A stretch of DNA of 64,000 bases from assembly GCA_000149265.1 (NCBI GenBank), contig CH001318.1, positions 472,211 to 536,210 on the forward strand, written 5' to 3'. The notes below the pieces were generated by a model. It saw nothing but the letters and a program-made list of their open reading frames with translations. It was not told the DNA's origin and ran no database searches. The position numbers were made by a program, and so were the translations under genes. The stretch comes from Ciona savignyi (taxonomy: Eukaryota > Chordata > Ascidiacea > Phlebobranchia > Cionidae). This document shows, piece after piece, positions 11,896 through 25,496 of the stretch (positions are counted from its first letter, which is position 1; every line of letters starts with the position of its first letter).

Positions 11896-14800
11896 GTCGA
11901 TTTCCGCAGGACGAGATGTTAGCGGTCTCGGAAAAAATCGTCATGCGGACAAGCGACCTCGCCTCCTGGCTGGTCGAGCCGGAAGAATGGAACTATGGCA
12001 GTCAGCTTCTCCTAACTCCGGTAAGTTTACACATCAATTCAGAAGCAAGTCCAACCGAAGTCTAAATATTTGCCGTGCAATTGTGGCCACTGTTCTCACC
12101 GCTTTCGTTTTTTCGTAGTTCTCCTGTCTGCAACATGTTTTCGCCGTCTGGGCCGATTAATTAACTTTATCCCGTTTTGGTTAAACAATTTTAAAAACTA
12201 AAGGGAGGAAAACTGCTCAATAACAAAAGGATTATAGATTTATACTTAGTTTTAGCGTTAGGGTTAGGTGTTGGGCCAATATTCAAATTAGTTTCGAAAC
12301 TTTTAATGGTCAGTTTCCCTCCTTCCCGCTTACTCTACTTTGGACTTCCTGTATACAAGGCGTAAATTTTCATTTTTATTCAGATCCCCAAAAATGGGGG
12401 GATAATACAACCAAACACGCCGCCACTCCACCGGTACTCTTTGCTGCACTCTAGTGTTAACATGCAGGACGTGATCGCCGAAAGAAGAGCGCTGCAAGCC
12501 CAGGCAACCGGTAAGCAACCAAGTTCTTGGAATCCTAACTTGGATGCAGGATTTAATCGTTTTTTTTTCTGGCAGCGAACTGCATCTGTTCCGCTCCATC
12601 GCACATTGATGACGTCACGCGGTCGGAGGGTCGTCCGCAAAACTGCCAGTGTCATCGACTCCACACGGCCGAGGTGGTGATGCTAAGCGTTAATGCGTAC
12701 TGCCGACACAAGGCGCTGATGAAACGCATCGAGGGTACGGAACGCGAGTGGCTGCAGCGTCCCGGCGCGGCATTGATGCTTGCCGCACTCGGCATCTTCA
12801 CGTCCGTCAACCCGCGAGCTCGCGTCGTCTTTTGCCGCGACACCTTTGACTACCCGCAACTCTTCGAACATGATTTAATCTGCGAAGAACTGGGTAAAAT
12901 TAAACATAAAACATTCAAAGTATTGTTGATGAAGAATCCTCCGTAAAGTGTCAGTAATAACCATCACATTAATGTCTTTCAGTACAGTTTACGGAGCGTT
13001 CTTCAAAACTTAAAAATGCTAAGACTTGTTTGTTACCTATATGTTTCTCTCGACAACTTTGAAATCCAAAATGTTGGGCGTTGCCTTAGAAAGTTGATAC
13101 AACACTTACATTCAGGAGTAAGCATTTACCTAATTTGAGTACAGTGAGTCACCAAGTTTGATGCGATATGGCAGAGGCGCTACAAACAAAGGAGTGCCAC
13201 AACGCTTAAAATGTGCGCTGCCAAAAGCGGCCGCATCCGAGATAGGAAACCCGCGATAAAAATAAAATAGAAGGCCTCCTAATTTTATCTCGGTTGCATT
13301 TGGCTGATGTGTCAGTTTGTACCTGTCTGCCGCGGCATACTTGTGTGCTGTGAGAGCTTTTCGAATTTGATGTAGAGATTTCTGAATTTTGAAAACATTA
13401 GTGACGTGTCACTGTTTAAAAAGTGCTTAGTAAGCCTTTATGGACTGTGACGTATTTGTTACGAAATCGGACTGTGACGTAACTGTGACGTAATCGCCAT
13501 TTTCGCGTGTGTAACGAACTGTCTGTTGCTTTAATTACATCCCTTCTGTTCTTCGCTTTATGTTATTGCGCGCCACGAAAAGATGGTGGTTTCTGAAACG
13601 AACCAATTATGTAAGCCCGGTCTAGATCAATCGGAAAGATTATATAAATAAGGTGTCAGCAATCGGTCGGCCAGATCCGAAATCAGAAAATCGGTTTTCC
13701 ACCTCTTGTGTAACCGACCGCTACTGCATAAAGTTCGCTGACCCTTCCAAGTCAACAATCTCCTAATGCATTCCGACAATTTGTGAGTAATAAGGTAGCG
13801 CGCGGTGCATGAACTATATATCACCTGCGTTCCCACGTAAAACAACTTAGATGGCCTCCCAAGCCACCGAAATACCAGTAATTTCGCAGACACACGGGCA
13901 GGTATAGTCAACAGCAGCCGTTATCTCTGAACACCTACGCAACGTTATTGCGTTAACTCGGGAGGCAGCAAACCAACCGGTAGCGCTCTCTCGCATAACC
14001 GCATCGTTCTCTCTTTTATATCTCTTTCTCTCTCTCTCTCTTTTCAGACATTGCTGTTGCTTCTTGTAATTTCGACCGAGGTCGATTCGAGCGTGGTTGT
14101 ACGTACATCAGACCAAGATGTCAAGCGTGTGTCAGGTGTCTCTAGGAGTTCCAGCGAAGTCAATAGTCGCTGTCGGGCGAGCCCTAGTTAAGACTGATAG
14201 CCCGGTGCGATCTTGTATTACTTCTCGTTAGGCTGTCAGTCAAACGTCGGTTTCTTTGACGCCGTGTATCCTGGCCGGTGAACCGATTCGCAATCGGGGC
14301 GCGAAAACCTTGGAAATGCTAGAATTTGATCAGACTATCGCGCCGAGTCGCGGTTTTCAGAGACTACCGGGAATTGTCGAGAGCAGTCGGTCCGCTTCTC
14401 GAAATCAGGTCGGTTAGTTTCCTCGCGCGGGCGCCGAACGCGAAAACTAGTTGGCAGCCACAAACAGCCAGGCATCTGGCTCGGACGCTTCGGAACTCGC
14501 GATTATTCGAATTTAACTTTTCCCGCCTGAAGGACGGATTAGGATGGTTGAAAGCGATGCCAGCTAGCTAGAATATCAGCGCCTTCAGATTTTAAAGTGC
14601 AGGAACCGAACAACTTCCTAATCATCCATTTTGCAGAAAGTTTCTTCGTATCTTAGGTTGTACTTTGCATATGCGAGGTGGATAAAGAAGAGCTGTATCT
14701 AATGTTTAAGGAACTGAATTAAGAATTTTAATTAGCGAGGAGGCAGTTGTGTGTTGGAGTATTTGTCAGTGGTTTCGTTCGTTGGTTTAACTCGTCTTTT

Positions 14801-17800
14801 TCGTTCTTGCAGCGCCAGTGTTTAAGGGCCGGCCTCGTAAAAAGCCGAAAAAGAACGGAACAAACGGAAATAAAATCAGCCACAAAAAATCAACACCAAA
14901 CACTGGAATAAAAACTCTAGCAACGAAGCAAGAAAACGGCTCGTCAGTAAACGACAAGGTAAAAAAATACTTCCTCATTATAGTAACATTTTAACTGGAC
15001 ATGTATATATCATACCATGTTTACCTAGCGTGCTAGTTGTTATTTGTAGTCTCGTTTACGCTTTTACCGAAATAAAACACTTGTAAATCGAGAGCTGATT
15101 GGAACATCGTAATCATTCCGACGTGTCTTCCGCGAAATCAGGCAATTGAAGCGCAAGACTTCCCGGTATGGCCCTAAGTTGCGTCCACACATTGCCTGCC
15201 CTGTTTTTGTTTGTGTCCCTGACAAATCTGGGCTTATTTCGCCTATAAGGATTTTAGCGTTAAAGCTATGATGCCTTTGCTTTTAGATTCCTAACCCAAC
15301 TCGTCGTTTTTTACTTATATAAAGTATATCCCATCGCCGATCAATATTAAAACCAAGGTTTTTAGACACTTGATTAAGAAATCCAATATTGCAAAACCCA
15401 TTCAAAATAGCATTTCTCCAGGCAAGCTTGGCGTAGAGGTATATATCCGCACCCTTAGTCTCTTATTTATTCCTGCTCCCCGAAATAGTTTAGACCTTGA
15501 CGTCTTCAATATACGAATAACTGTTTTAATATGCGAATAACTCTTTGAATATGCGACCTAATTGATGTGCGAATGCCTATCTTAATATGGGAATAAATGG
15601 TTTGAGTATATAGTTCTAACCTAAACTCTTGCAAACTAAAATTGTAAATGTCCACTGGCGTTGTTAGAACATCTAAAAATATAATAGCAGCAATCCGTTC
15701 AGAAACGAACACAGTGGGTAAAAATTGATTTAAAAGCCACTTTAGCTTTACATTTTGCCAGTTTGCCATTTTTGCATGATTTGTTAATATACAAAAGAAA
15801 AGCGCAAAGTCGTATAAAAAATGTCGAATACAAAATTTTTCGGTAATTTACTAAAAATGGCGAATGGTAAATGCGTCAAATGACGTAGTCTCCCCTCCCA
15901 TCGCTTTCGAGGCGTTGTGCAGATTTCTTCGAAACGGCTGTGTCCAAACACGTGCTGTATGTGTACTGCTGCCTACTTCGGCGAAAATCCCGGGTCTTCC
16001 TTTTCTCGATATCAAACGCTCCGCGCATCCGGACCCGTGAAAACAAGTGTCGAGCGAGTTTGGACGACCTCGCGCAAACTATGATAGGTTTCCTTCAGGC
16101 CACCGGGCATGGAATTCCAAGATATTCCCAACAAAACACGCCCCCAGTGTAACTATTATTAATATTGTGATATTTCGAGCAAAATAAAACGACCTTTAGT
16201 ATAAATATTTAAAAAATATATAACATAGTCTACTACTGTATATGAGAATGTTTTGTAGGCTTTACGGTACATACAACGATGCTTTTGGTATTTTTGTTTT
16301 TATAGTTTTTGTTTCGGTATTTTCTCGTTTCTACAAAAACAGTTGCTTAGAAAAGACAACGTAAATCCTAAAACATTCAGCAACACTAAAATGTTAAAAA
16401 ATGGCAAAACGATATCTATTGTAGTTTTTAAGATTTAAAGAACGCGGATCACCGACCAATGCAGATGTTGTACAGTTTGATTATTTTGCAATTACAGTAA
16501 TACTATATTGCGTATACTTTTATTTCAGAAGTAGCTCTTTTATGCAAAACAACATTCTTTATTGCCCTTGAGCTCTGGTATTTTTTTTATAGTTAAAGCT
16601 TTCAGCAAATGTATTGACCTCACAAGCATCGCTATTTTGGCAATAAACGACTCTAGTTTTAACCGTTGTCTTTGACAGGATGGTGAAGCATTGACCCCGA
16701 CCCGCCGCTGCAGCACCCGCCGGCGTAGCAAGCGCAAATCCCCGCAGGCATCACTCTACGAGCACGAGTTCGCGCCTCAGTCGTCGCGCTCTGCAAAACG
16801 GAGTCGGCGCACCTCGGCTCGCACGCCGACGCCCGTCAGCGACCAGGCAGAAACCAAGCCCACGTTTGAAGCGTCGTCAAAATCCGAGCCTGCCTCACCC
16901 GACTCGAAAACGAGCCACATCGCCGGCTACAACTCGGAGGCGACGGTCGGGCAGACAATCGACGCCGTCGCGCAAGCCGCTGTCACTAAATCTTGGAAGA
17001 AACGTCCGAAAAGGCGACCGGGACGGCGCTCCTCGCCCTCCGCTCTTAGCATTGCGATCAAAAACAGTCTTCTCGAGAACAATCCAGTCCCGAAAGTCGC
17101 CACGGAGGACAAACAGGATCAGCGACCTCCGTCAACGTCGAGTTGCGTGTCCTCTTCTTCCGAACCCTCCTCCAGAAGTTCGAGTCCCTCCAGCGACCTC
17201 CGTCCGCGGGACATTGATGGTGTTGGCGCCACGCAGCGGTCAGATTCGCCGGCCTCCGTCACTTCCTCGATCGCGAGCCACGAGGAGAACCTCTCCTCCC
17301 CCTCTTCCGGTTCCCCCCTCGACTTCGCGGCGATAATGTCGGACGAGCAAACTCCCGTTCGCTCCACCCCGATCACGATCGAGGACAGCGAAAGCCTCCG
17401 CGGGCTCCGCAACGGCAAAATCCTCGAGTCCCGCTCTGCCTTCCTCGATCTTCTCTACCAGTTCATGCGCAAACGCAACACGCCGATCGGACGAGTTCCG
17501 TCGCTCGGATTTAAACGACGTAAGTAATTCTTATTCAATTAATAATGATGAATATTCCTTTGCTTGTATACGGAAACTTTATTTGCTTATTTGAAAACAT
17601 GGTTAACTACATACAAATTATTGTATTAACGGGCAACACTAAAAGGAGGGAAAGAGGGAAGGAGGGAAACTGCTCACTAAAATTACGGAAACTAATTTAA
17701 ACCCTGCCCACTAATCTCGACCCAGAACTAACTCTAATCCCATGTTTAAAACTTAACTCGTGTCATAATCATTATATTAATGTGCGATTTTCCTACCTCT

Positions 17801-20800
17801 CGGTTTTCCTTTCTTAGTTTTTTTCGTATAACGAGTTTTTGCTTTGCTTATATTAAAAAATCGTTTGCGTATTTAAAAACTTTCCGGTAGAGTTCTCGAT
17901 TATTGCATTGTTATTCAAAAATATATTTAAAACTTATTTATTCTTCTTGCCACATTTCGAAACGTCCAAACAGTGTAAAAACAAAAATTCTCTGAAAAGC
18001 TCTGAAAAAATATAAAATCAAAACTCGTGTCTGCCGTAGTACAACTGTGGGACCTTCTTACAAAATGGCGTAAGCGTACGATCTTGCTCGGATGGCCTAC
18101 CGGGTTTTCGTGTGTGTTTCGATTATCTGCTTAGACGCCTTTTTGTATCTTTAAGAGACAATTCAAATAGTTTTGTATAAATTAACTAATAGGTGCAAAA
18201 TATTAAATTCAAATCATCGAAAAAAACTTTATTAAAATTCGTAAAAAGTCACTTAAGAACGGTGTATAAAAATATTTACATTTTCGATTTTGATTTATCT
18301 TTTAATTTCGATTTAATGCTAAAGCAACGGCGTATGTATATAAATTCGGCTGTGTTTAAAGTATATGACTTTTAAACTACCCTTTCTACATTCTATCATG
18401 TAAAGATTTTGTTATTTAAATAATAATAAATAAGTTTGCATGAACTTAGTTCTCTATAAGGCATTAATTAAAAAGCTTCTATTTAGAAATTATACAATAT
18501 TTTCCCTAGAGCAAGTGCTTGCGAAATGACGAATGTATAGAAGCCACCTGAGGTCAAAATACTTGCGAATTTACCATGTCTGCTTATGCTTGCATATATA
18601 TATAGCCAAACATAGGCAGTTCGACCTCCAGATAACCTACAGATCATGTCTGTTGCAAATATACGCCGAAACAAACGCTCTTAAATAATTGCAGCGGCTG
18701 CATTCAGCAATTTTAAATGTTCGACTGATTATATAATTTTAAACAAGGTTTATTTTGGGGACTTTATCACTTTCTAATCTTTAGTTCACGCCCCTTTTCA
18801 GAGTTGCCGTTAAAAACAAACCGTTAATTACAGTCTGTTATGCATTCCGACGTTTTAAGACTTATATAATATCGAGCACTTATGTAACACCTAAAATATA
18901 CGTTTCGTTTTTATCATTACAGTCGATCTATGGGCATTTTTCAAGCTCTCGCAGGAGTATGGCGGATATGATATGGTAAGTACATGTTTTTTGTTAGATA
19001 TTCACATTTGGTCATTTGAGAAGTGATCAGCAAATTTAATCCGAATAGTAGATTAACTTTATTTGTGCTCTATTTTATTTGACGCGTTGCTTATGGTTTT
19101 ATGCTTAATTCACGATGAAGTACAGTTTAAAATATCGCACTTTACATGCATACTTTGCTTTTCATGACACTTTACATCTTGTCCATTTCCAGGTCACTGC
19201 AAAGCGACTGTGGAAACACGTTTATGACCGAATGGGCGGCAATCCTTCGTGCACAAGCGCTGCTACCTGTACCAGAAAGCATTTTGAAAAGTGAGTTTAA
19301 CTTTTAACGCCTTGTTTAGTTGATCGGCCGGGCAAGATTTTCATCGCACAATCTTGCAGACTAGGCTTAAAGTTAAAAATCGCGACCGTATCTCTGTCCA
19401 ATCCACTGCCTTATCCGTTGGCCCAGGGCCACCATTGATACTTGGTCACGTTCGGATTACGAACATTTCGAATATTCGTCGGTCTTTCAACAACATTTTT
19501 GTCGAAAATGCTTGGAATCTAAATCTAACTGATACCTAACTATATTAAAGAACATTCGACACCTTAAAAGGTGACCGCAGGCCGTTTATTGCAACACGTT
19601 TATTTTAACTTTTAAACCGTTTTAACATTTTTATATCGAAAAATCAATCACCAAGCTGTTATGAAAAAATTCGAGGTCGATTTAAAACCTGCCAACTCCA
19701 TAGCAATACGCAACGATAAAGGTTTCAAAATTTAACAGAGCAAAATTAAAAAATTGGAATCGCCTTCATATATGTTTATTTTCCGCATTTAGGATTTTTT
19801 CCGGGATTTGGCATTTCTGTATTTTAGCATTAACGTACTTAAACATTTTTCTATTTTCGTATTTCCGTATTTTGACATTTCCGTGTTTTAGCATTTCCGT
19901 ACTTGAAACGCTAACCGCATTACAACCTAGGTTGCTGCTGCCACTTGAAATGTACCTGCGGAAAACTTTACGGAACAAGGAGCCGGATCCGTGTTCCGCC
20001 AAAGCTGACGGTGAAAATGACGAAAACATGACCAATCCGGTGAGCAAAAATCTCCAGGTTTTTCAAAATAGTTAACAATCTATTGTTTGGATTTAAAACC
20101 AACATAAAAATGTCTGGTAAAATGTTTTTCCATTTTGAGCCGATTGTTTTCGATTTTTGAACCGAAAATAGAGATAATATCCTAATTCCTTCCACCGCAA
20201 GGCGTGATTATGCCGGACTTAGATGCGATAACAGACTCGATTTTACAGTGTTTACTATTAAGTTTAATGCGCCAAGCCGCGATTGTCAGGGTGATTTTAA
20301 CCTGAGTGTATTCGCAGGGCACACCAGTGCACATATCACCGCAGAGAAGAGCTTTCAACGGCGACGCATACTTTCACAACGAGGTATCGCTGCATAAAAC
20401 TTCAAAATCGTCGCCGCAGCCGTTTAACCGGCAAGAGGCGTCGCCTGAATCTCTCTTAAACGGGGAGAAAGCAGCACCGAACACCGCCACTGCAGCCATC
20501 GCATCTTCTATCGGCTCGTTCGTGAATTTCGAGGCACTCGCTCATAACGTTATCCGTGATGAACTGCTAGCGAGCCGCGGACAAGCCAAGCCGCAGGACA
20601 GCAACACGACCGTGTCGCCTCGGCCTGAAGACCTCTCTAAAAACACCGAGACAAGTTATACGGTCACTAAGCCCATCACCAATCCCCTGACCACCCCGAC
20701 CATTGAAAACCAGCATCCAACCGGACCCAAATCGACCCCGTCGCTGTTTAGCATTCGGTCAAGAACCCATTGTCCACGGTCGAGCCGTGCCCCGCCCCCT

Positions 20801-23231
20801 TTTATCCCCACCAAATCGAAAACACTCCCCTACCAACCCGAAATCGCTGCGGACGCCGCCGAAACGAATCGGCCGCAACTCGCCACCCGTAGTGAAGAAC
20901 TGTCAGACAGAGACCGAATACCGGAATGGAACAGCAACCAGCAAGTACGTATTGACATATATATATACCTCTACAGAGATAGATATGTCTATACTCAGAT
21001 ATATAGAAATATGGATAGATACGTATAAATATACATGGATAAATTCATATATATATAGATACCTACAAATAGAGATACATATAGGTTTAAAATAATACCG
21101 ATAAAAGTATAAAACTCGTTAAAAAATGTGATAATAACTTTATCAAAACGCTCTGTCTTATAATCCCAATAAATAAGAGGACACACCTTGGATTTGATAA
21201 TCGCCATTTTGTGTTTATCTTATAATGAGAGATTTTGGGGATTTATTTCGTTCAGCTAAAAATAGACAATATCCGTACACTTATCACGATTTAATCGATG
21301 TTGTTTTGTTCCAGAAACGTCAGTTCGTCGAACTTTCAATGCTTGGTTCTCATTCACCTTCGAGCCCGAAACGACCCTGTACCGAAGTGTCGCTCAAAAC
21401 ACCGCCGTCCAGCAGCAGGAAATACGACATTCGGAACCTTGTGTCCATCCCGTCCGAAGAAAACCCGCCCAAACCTGCGAACCCGTACACTGGCCCGGTA
21501 AAATCGCACGCGACGCAGGAAAACGCTCCGATCACGTCCGAAACCGAAGCGACGCGGATTAAATACGACCCGCTGATTCGGAGCGTCTTTCCAGGGCACC
21601 GTCCGACTAAGGTCGCTCCCTTGTTCGAAAACGAGCGTAAAGAGAGCCACGGTGTTGCGCTGCACAATCGAACGTCGGACCAGCAACCTCGGCAAACGGA
21701 CGAACGGACGCGCTATCACCGAGACAACAACACCGATCCGCATCGTCGTTCCGACGCCGGTTTCGAGGTCGGACGGGAAGCGGAAAGCGCAATACGCAGC
21801 TCTTCCGCGTCATCCGGCTATTTCCACCCGCCAAAGAACAAGGAAGTATATTACCGCCCCGTCGGTATGCTGGCGAGTCTACGCGAGCAAAAGCAACGCA
21901 GTCAACAGCAGAAGCACAGCGATACCCCGCCAAGACCAGCGGTCCAGATCCAGCCTTCCGAGCAAGGGAACTTAAGTGCAAATCAGACTGACGATCGAAA
22001 ACACCCACGCCACCATCGCACCAGCAGCCCGAACCGAAGCGTTGTCAATGGCGGCGTGCCCTACCCACCCGCGCCCACCAATCCGGTGAAACGTGAAACT
22101 CCCCACGCACAAACACTCTATAGCGCCAGCTCGCGGCCGCCGCCAAAGCGTGAAGCGGAGGTAGATCGGAAACCGTTTTCCGCGTCGTTTTCCGTCGACC
22201 GCCTCACCTCCAAAAACAAGGACGGCTCCCACAAGCCGCAGCCGAAGCAGGAAACCACGCCGCAAAGACACGTCTTCGTTCCAGGCGGAATTCCGACCCC
22301 GAAGCCGTCGCCGTACGGTGATCGTACCGCGGCCGATCGGAGACACTACATCCCCACGCCTTCATCCGACGGCTTCCGTTCTCATCCGCTCGCGCCCGCG
22401 CAGGTGCGAAATGGTGCGACGCCGACCAGACACTCAAAGGTTGAATTTGTTCCCGATCGCTCTCCTCGCGACAGCAAACCCGATCTCTATTCCTCCCCCG
22501 CTGGTCGCGGGAAAGTCCCGTCTCCCCCAGGGAAAATGGGTACGAATCTATCTTCCTCGGCTAGCGCCCTGTTGGCCACCCTACCACCCCCTGTAGCAGC
22601 CGCGATCTATCCGTTCATCCCCAAAGACTGTCCACCGCACCTGCTTGCACGTATACTCCAGGAGACCGAGAAGGCGATTGGAATCTTGCCGCCTGTCGTA
22701 CCGCCTGCCGTGCCGCCTCCGCTTGACATCGTGGCGCGGCACCAGGCGCACATGAACCAGCAACAGAAGCAGCTGGAACGCCACACCGCGCTCCAAGACG
22801 CGGTCCTTCGTCATCAGATGGCAGAGAACCCCTTCCGACTGATCACTCCACAGCAGCAGCACGCGGCGGCCGCTGCTGCGCATTTTGCCAGAGCGACTTC
22901 GTCCGTAAACGGTGGCGCTTCCGTGAATAGGGTTCCGGTCCCCGATCCGGCAGCCATGGCGTCCACGGTACAAATGTACCAAGTCTACACCCAACAGCTA
23001 GCGAGTCTGCATCAAAACGTCGCCCGGCAATTGCAGGAGACAGCCGGTCCAAGCGTCACCAGCACCGACATGCTGCAGCAACTCGCCCGAGCTTCCCAAT
23101 TCGCCAACGGCACTTCGCCCTTGCCCGACCATCTTCGCAATCCAGCGTTTCTGACCGCCACACCCCCTATCCATCATCCAATGACTCCAGAGGTGGCGGC
23201 GAGACTGGCTTATTCCATGGGGAGGCGATAA
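11896..23231 (+). CDS. arid5: ARID5A/ARID5B-like AT-rich interaction domain protein (5' end missing)
   Basis: Ten exons join in phase: 11896-12020, 12384-12510, 12576-12893, 14813-14958, 16679-17519, 18923-18975, 19193-19290, 19931-20039, 20318-20944 and 21315-23231. They give 1452 residues plus an unseen N-terminus, since the first exon opens in mid-codon. Residues 1-190 match the BAH-like N-terminal half of ARID5B (EMLAVSEKIV, YCRHKALMKRI, VVFCRDTFDYP, DLICEEL). Next is an AT-hook-like KGRPRKKPKK. A Ser/Arg-rich linker precedes the ARID at about 490-580 (FMRKRNTPIGRVPSLGFKR, EYGGYDM, LWKHVYDRMGGNPSCTSAAT). The C-terminal 850 residues are Pro/Ser-rich, with a PPVVPPAVPPP run and a Gln-rich helix. 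The family binds AT-rich DNA and recruits histone-demethylase cofactors. Orthology to the ARID5 group is secure; A versus B is not resolvable because tunicates may have one gene. No AATAAA follows closely; ATTAAA occurs at 23547. Confidence 0.95.
12197..12335. mobile_element. GGGA-type MITE remnant in ARID5 intron
   Basis: It begins ACTAAAGGGAGGAAAACTGC, has a TTAGGGTTAGG-type interior, and ends GTTTCCCTCCTTCCCGC, the inverted form of the start. This matches the better preserved copies at 17631 and 34214. It lies in the intron between exons ending 12020 and starting 12384. Confidence 0.6.
13980..14812 (+). other. CT-tract and CpG-rich block inside ARID5 intron; possible internal promoter
   Basis: A CT microsatellite (about 14020-14045) is followed by roughly 500 bases that are much richer in CG dinucleotides than the rest of the intron. 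They contain ATG-initiated frames (for example at 14119) with no family match. The block lies just upstream of the AT-hook exon 14813-14958. Human ARID5B has a short isoform lacking the N-terminal half, so an alternative promoter here is plausible. This is inference only. Confidence 0.3.
17631..17827. mobile_element. GGGA-type MITE in ARID5 intron
   Basis: It starts GGGCAACACTAAAAGGAGGG and continues with the AAACTGCTCACTAAAATTACG interior also seen at 34214. It ends with a degraded inverted copy (TTTTCCTTTCTTAGTTTT). Flanking duplication is ambiguous. It sits 111 bases past the donor of the exon that opens the ARID domain. Confidence 0.75.
19785..19910. repeat. degenerate 16-bp tandem repeat next to an ARID5 splice acceptor
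   Basis: Repeats of CATTTCCGTATTTTAG with drift run through the 3' end of the intron and stop about 20 bases before the acceptor of exon 19931-20039. The pyrimidine-rich repeats supply much of the sequence upstream of that acceptor. Confidence 0.6.
20945..21314. repeat. ARID5 intron with AT/TAGATA-rich simple sequence
   Basis: From about 20955 to 21090 the intron consists of drifting TATATA and GATAGATA-like units. No other structure is seen before the acceptor at 21314. Confidence 0.6.
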
Positions 23232-23821
23232 AACCCCTTTATAAACGTTCAACCTTCATTTTATAATCATTTATTCTATTTTTTTGTTGCGCACCTTAGT
23301 TCATTATTTTACTCTGCTGTTTATCCCTTACCCTTGTACCACTTATAAAATGTGCTATTCCAGCTGGGGCGAACATGTATTTATGCCTTATTGGATCGTT
23401 TGACGTACTCAATCTGAAATATGTTTCAAGTCAATATTTAAGGTCAGTTACACTGTGCTACACTGTGGGACCATTCCAAATGACTCTTTGGCTTCACTGC
23501 GCGTTGTTTTATTTATCCCCAACTCGTTGAATGATAATCACAACAAATTAAAGCTTGGAAGAAATCACCAGCGAACTGGATTTCGCTGCTACATGGTTGT
23601 TACGTTGTCAAACGATGCAATTTCTCGAGGTAACCAATCCCAATTTTACGGTTTTTGACCTTTTTGTTTCGTGTTTTTTTCTTTCTCGGAAACAAGAAAC
23701 TTTATCAAACGATTCGAAGTTGTGTTTACGTTGCTGTTTAAGTCGGAAAACACAGTTAGGCCTTAGAGGTCTCGGCGATAGAGGCTGTCATACAAGATAG
23801 GAGAAACTAGGGGAACACTAG

Positions 23822-24610
23822 AGAGTGTTAACCACGTGTTTTACCACCACTATTTTTAAAACAAAATTTGTATGCTGTGTGTGCAAGCAGGGTCCCTAAC
23901 CAAATTTAGTGTATTTTATACATATGTAGTTTGTTTCTGCAAGCATAAACGCACGGGTCTCATAGTTACCAAATCAAACTTTTTTCCATGTGCAGTCAAA
24001 AAAAAAGAATATTCGTGTCAGATTTATGAATATTTCATTACATATGTTGTAAATTAAAGCACCTTGTCAAGCGCTATAGTTAAAGGTAGCTAAATTCTAA
24101 ATACCGTCCTATTTAGTTTTTTACGGTTTCGGGAATTCCCCTAGGTTTAGTACGTAATTTTCAATCCGATTTGACGACTCCTTGTTGGAGATTCGGGGCG
24201 ATATGGCGTGTCTGTTACAATCATAATTTAGGAACAAATCTCCATTTTTTGGTTATATCCCTATGTAATGTTTTTTCTTTTGTGGTAAAGCAATGACGCA
24301 CTAGTATTCCAGCAAATCAGGTCAAAATTAGAGCTGCCGTTTAATCGCTATGCCCAATAAAGCTAACTTTTTGGAAAAAAATAACGTTTTGGTATTTAAC
24401 GTCCCATGTAAACCCCCCTGGACCTATTGCTCCAAACTGTGCATATTTAGACCAATTGGTCTAACAAATTACAGGGTTTTATTGCGAATCCAAATACCCA
24501 TTTCTGATAGATGTCGGGGCGACATGCCATGCCGCTCAAGCGTTTGACGAAAATAAAGAAAAAACGGATAAAAACCATATGTTTCCAATTTTTCCAAATG
24601 GAACCCATAA
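23822..24610 (+). repeat. long directional repeat family, copy 1
   Basis: It starts GAGAGTGTTAACCACGTGTT, carries TGCAAGCAGGGTCCCTAACC, then GGGGCGATATGGC and later GTCGGGGCGACATGCC. It ends near a TCCAAATGGAACCCATAAT tail shared with copy 3. No frame longer than about 70 codons, so it is non-coding or decayed. Family unknown to me. Confidence 0.75.
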
Positions 24611-25496
24611 TTAACTGGCGAGTTGAATTTTTTGGAGATGTATAAGCTAGTATAGATTAGAAATGCAGTTGAATACTTTGGGTAAATCACGTCACGGAAA
24701 CTCTTGCTAGGTCAGAGAATATCATCGTTATACATACGACGACCGTTTCCCTAAATTTAAGACAATTTGTGGCTGATTGTTCTCGGATTTCCATATCGGA
24801 TTTTTATAAAACTGAAAAGGACTATTCATTTTAATTTTAAAAGAAATTGGAAAGAAAGTATAATATAAACCTAAAAAAATATACTTAAAGTAAACCAGTT
24901 TACCATGAAAAGAACGCAAAAATAACATAACCTATACTAGTAGAGGGTGAGGTTTTTGCATATATTTCAAGTTTATTATAACGTTCGATTTAATTGGATG
25001 TATACGGCGCTACAACAATTAATTTACTTAAAATTGACCGTATAGTAGTAATAAAGAGTGCGAAACGTTAACGAAAGGTTTACGCAAAAATTGTATCTCG
25101 TTTAATGATTATGTCTATAACCCGGTAGCCAATCCTTATGTTTACGAAGTTTTCTTAATACCAATACCAATAAGGAAAAATTACCAGTACTAATTTTACC
25201 GAATAAATTCAGTAGGTAAAATTGCTTATGTCAAGTGTAGTTATTCCTGATTTTTTATGAATCGATGTGTTATTCTGATAAAAAATATAAGTACCTAAAT
25301 TAGAGGATATAGCGGGTGTTTTCTTTAATTCAATTGCCACCAGGTAAAGCTTTGTAGTATATTCCACCTTGGCCGCTGTCTTACGGTTATCGTCCATAAA
25401 AATGCCCAAAGGATATATATTTGGATATTCATATTTAATCCCCTTGAATGGAAAAACCAAGGGGGTTATCATCATACAGATACTAATATACACATA

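Noticed and set aside
16866-17336. Plus-strand frame of 156 codons inside the large ARID5 exon
   Set aside because: Shadow frame of the GC-rich coding exon 16679-17519, which is fixed by the ARID alignment.
24350-24690. Short frames on both strands in the 24 kb region
   Set aside because: They lie inside a copy of the long directional repeat and are not conserved in the other copies.
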